From Calditrichales bacterium MX18-03 (GTDB taxonomy: Bacteria > Bacillota > Clostridia > Lutisporales > Lutisporaceae), in assembly GCA_021083345.1 (NCBI GenBank), contig JAJGRE010000007.1:186001-250000 (forward strand): a DNA stretch of 64,000 nt, in the 5' to 3' direction. Each line of letters opens with the position of its first letter. Position 1 is the first letter of the stretch. Below are positions 63,281-64,000 of the stretch, piece after piece. Below the pieces are notes generated by a model. It searched no databases and was not told the origin of the DNA. It saw only the letters and a program-made list of their open reading frames with translations. The position numbers and the translations under genes were made by a program.

Positions 63281-63610
63281 CTATACTTTTTCAAACCGGT
63301 CGGTATCCACGACAAAAATAGTCGCACCGCCTACCTTCACATCAATGGGATAGGGAATGAACACACCGGCGGAACCGGTGGGAGGAATGGGCGTTGTGAA
63401 GGTTTGCTTCCGGCTCTTGCAAATTTCCTTGATGATGCTGATCACTTCATCTACCTTTTCCTTCTCTACACCGATCAGGAGCGTGGTATTTCCTTCCCTG
63501 AGAAAGCCTCCCGTGGAAGCCAGCTTGGTTGAACTAAAACGCTGCTGAACCAGTTTTTCCACCAGATCATCCGCATCATCGTCCTGTACGACGGCAATAA
63601 CAAGCTTCAT
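63281..63610 (-). CDS. darA: Cyclic di-AMP receptor DarA/PstA (YaaQ)
   Basis: 109-residue PII-like protein of the DarA/PstA/YaaQ family, which binds cyclic di-AMP as a trimer. Characteristic strands MKLVIAVVQDDDADDLVEKL, TKLASTGGFLREGNTTLLIG and GSAGVFIPYPIDVKVGGATIFVV are conserved. What it signals to is unresolved. Start 63610 with TAAGGAGG 9 nt upstream. In Bacillus tmk lies between yaaO and yaaQ; here it is absent. Confidence 0.94.
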   Translation of the reverse strand: MKLVIAVVQDDDADDLVEKLVQQRFSSTKLASTGGFLREGNTTLLIGVEKEKVDEVISIIKEICKSRKQTFTTPIPPTGSAGVFIPYPIDVKVGGATIFVVDTDRFEKV

Positions 63611-63623
63611 AACCAATACCTCC

Positions 63624-64000
63624 TTATATTTTGCTGTTCTTCAGCACAGTCATATATTGCAGCGTGGCATCAGCGGTGCCGTTTATTTTGATACCGCTTG
63701 CCCTGCATTGTTTTACATAGTCCATACTTTCCGGCGTAATAACCTCTCCGGGCATCAGTACCGGTATTCCAGGGGGATAAGGAATCACCATCTCACCGGC
63801 GATCCGTCCGATACATGCTTCCACCGGAACACATTCCTTTTCCAGGTATACTGCTTCCCACGGCATACAAGCTGACTCCGGCACCGGTAGACCGGCCTTC
63901 GGTCCTTTTACTGGCGGCACAGTGCCCCCGAAGTCTTGGGCCATGTCAGTGAGTGCCCGGACAAAACGGCGGTAGTCCTCTTCTTCATCGCCTATCGTCG
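63624..64000 (-). CDS. Orn/Lys/Arg decarboxylase, C-terminal part (YaaO-like, partial)
   Basis: The reading frame is open to the window edge, so only the last about 125 residues are seen; the PLP-binding domain lies beyond. Visible are the C-terminal domain segments VYLEKECVPVEACIGRIAGEMVIPYPPGIPVLMPGE, conserved in the Orn/Lys/Arg decarboxylase family, and the ending GTADATLQYMTVLKN. Members decarboxylate basic amino acids to polyamine precursors. Position directly before darA matches Bacillus yaaO. An internal ATG at 63944 is not the true start. Confidence 0.88.
   Translation of the reverse strand, partial: TIGDEEEDYRRFVRALTDMAQDFGGTVPPVKGPKAGLPVPESACMPWEAVYLEKECVPVEACIGRIAGEMVIPYPPGIPVLMPGEVITPESMDYVKQCRASGIKINGTADATLQYMTVLKNSKI

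Overview
The window looks like a chromosomal segment of a spore-forming clostridium (Bacillota, Clostridia). The grounds are spmA/spmB, an AbrB-type transition regulator with a perfect Spo0A box, a T-box riboswitch on metG, strong AGGAGG-type ribosome binding sites, frequent GTG/TTG starts, and a housekeeping gene order matching the yaaO-ksgA region of Bacillus subtilis. Almost all genes lie on the minus strand; only the transaldolase, the GH3 glycosidase and abrB are on the plus strand. No rRNA, tRNA, CRISPR array, transposase or phage gene was seen.

Layout. 0.1-10.7 kb: rodA, a large repeat-containing protein of unknown function, then (in transcription order) metG with T-box leader, tatD, a DUF4349 lipoprotein, a TatD-linked radical SAM protein, a YabE-like 3D/G5 cell-wall protein, rnmV and rsmA. 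10.7-22.1 kb: a secreted protein with two transglutaminase-like modules, spmA-spmB, a sirtuin bracketed by two related inverted repeats, a MinD-like ATPase, a class I methyltransferase, a 985-residue receiver/PEP-synthase-like protein, msrA and nadE. 22.4-30.1 kb: a transaldolase, then the histidine utilisation operon hutU-hutI-hutH behind a sigma-54 promoter, with a sigma-54 activator gene upstream and two matching operator palindromes between. 30.1-40.9 kb: a complete Tad/Flp type IVb pilus locus (prepilin peptidase, TadZ, CpaF, TadB, TadC with an Ig-like insert, Flp pilin, two TadE-like proteins, DUF5702 protein, FHA protein). 41-43.4 kb: HD-GYP protein and peptidase T. 43.5-56.7 kb: a galactose module (mglB-mglA-mglC, galK-galE-galT, GH42 beta-galactosidase, LacI-type regulator) divergent from a GH3 glycosidase. 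56.7-64 kb: an atypical response regulator, a nitroreductase, abrB, DUF1858, rsmI, trmN6, a 2[4Fe-4S] ferredoxin, ricT, holB, yaaR, darA and the C-terminus of an Orn/Lys/Arg decarboxylase that runs off the window.

Two themes stand out. First, the B. subtilis-like run yaaO-yaaQ-yaaR-holB-yaaT-yabB-yabC-abrB | metS-yabD-yabE-rnmV-ksgA is present here but opened at the abrB|metG junction by about 47 kb of accessory functions. Second, several divergent or leader regions carry long, near-perfect dyads that ordinary terminators do not explain, and several signalling proteins carry precise losses of catalytic residues: response regulator Asp to Ala, TadZ P-loop Lys to Asn, and the first transglutaminase module Cys to Ser and His to Gly. 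Functions are from motif recognition and family knowledge. No database search was run.
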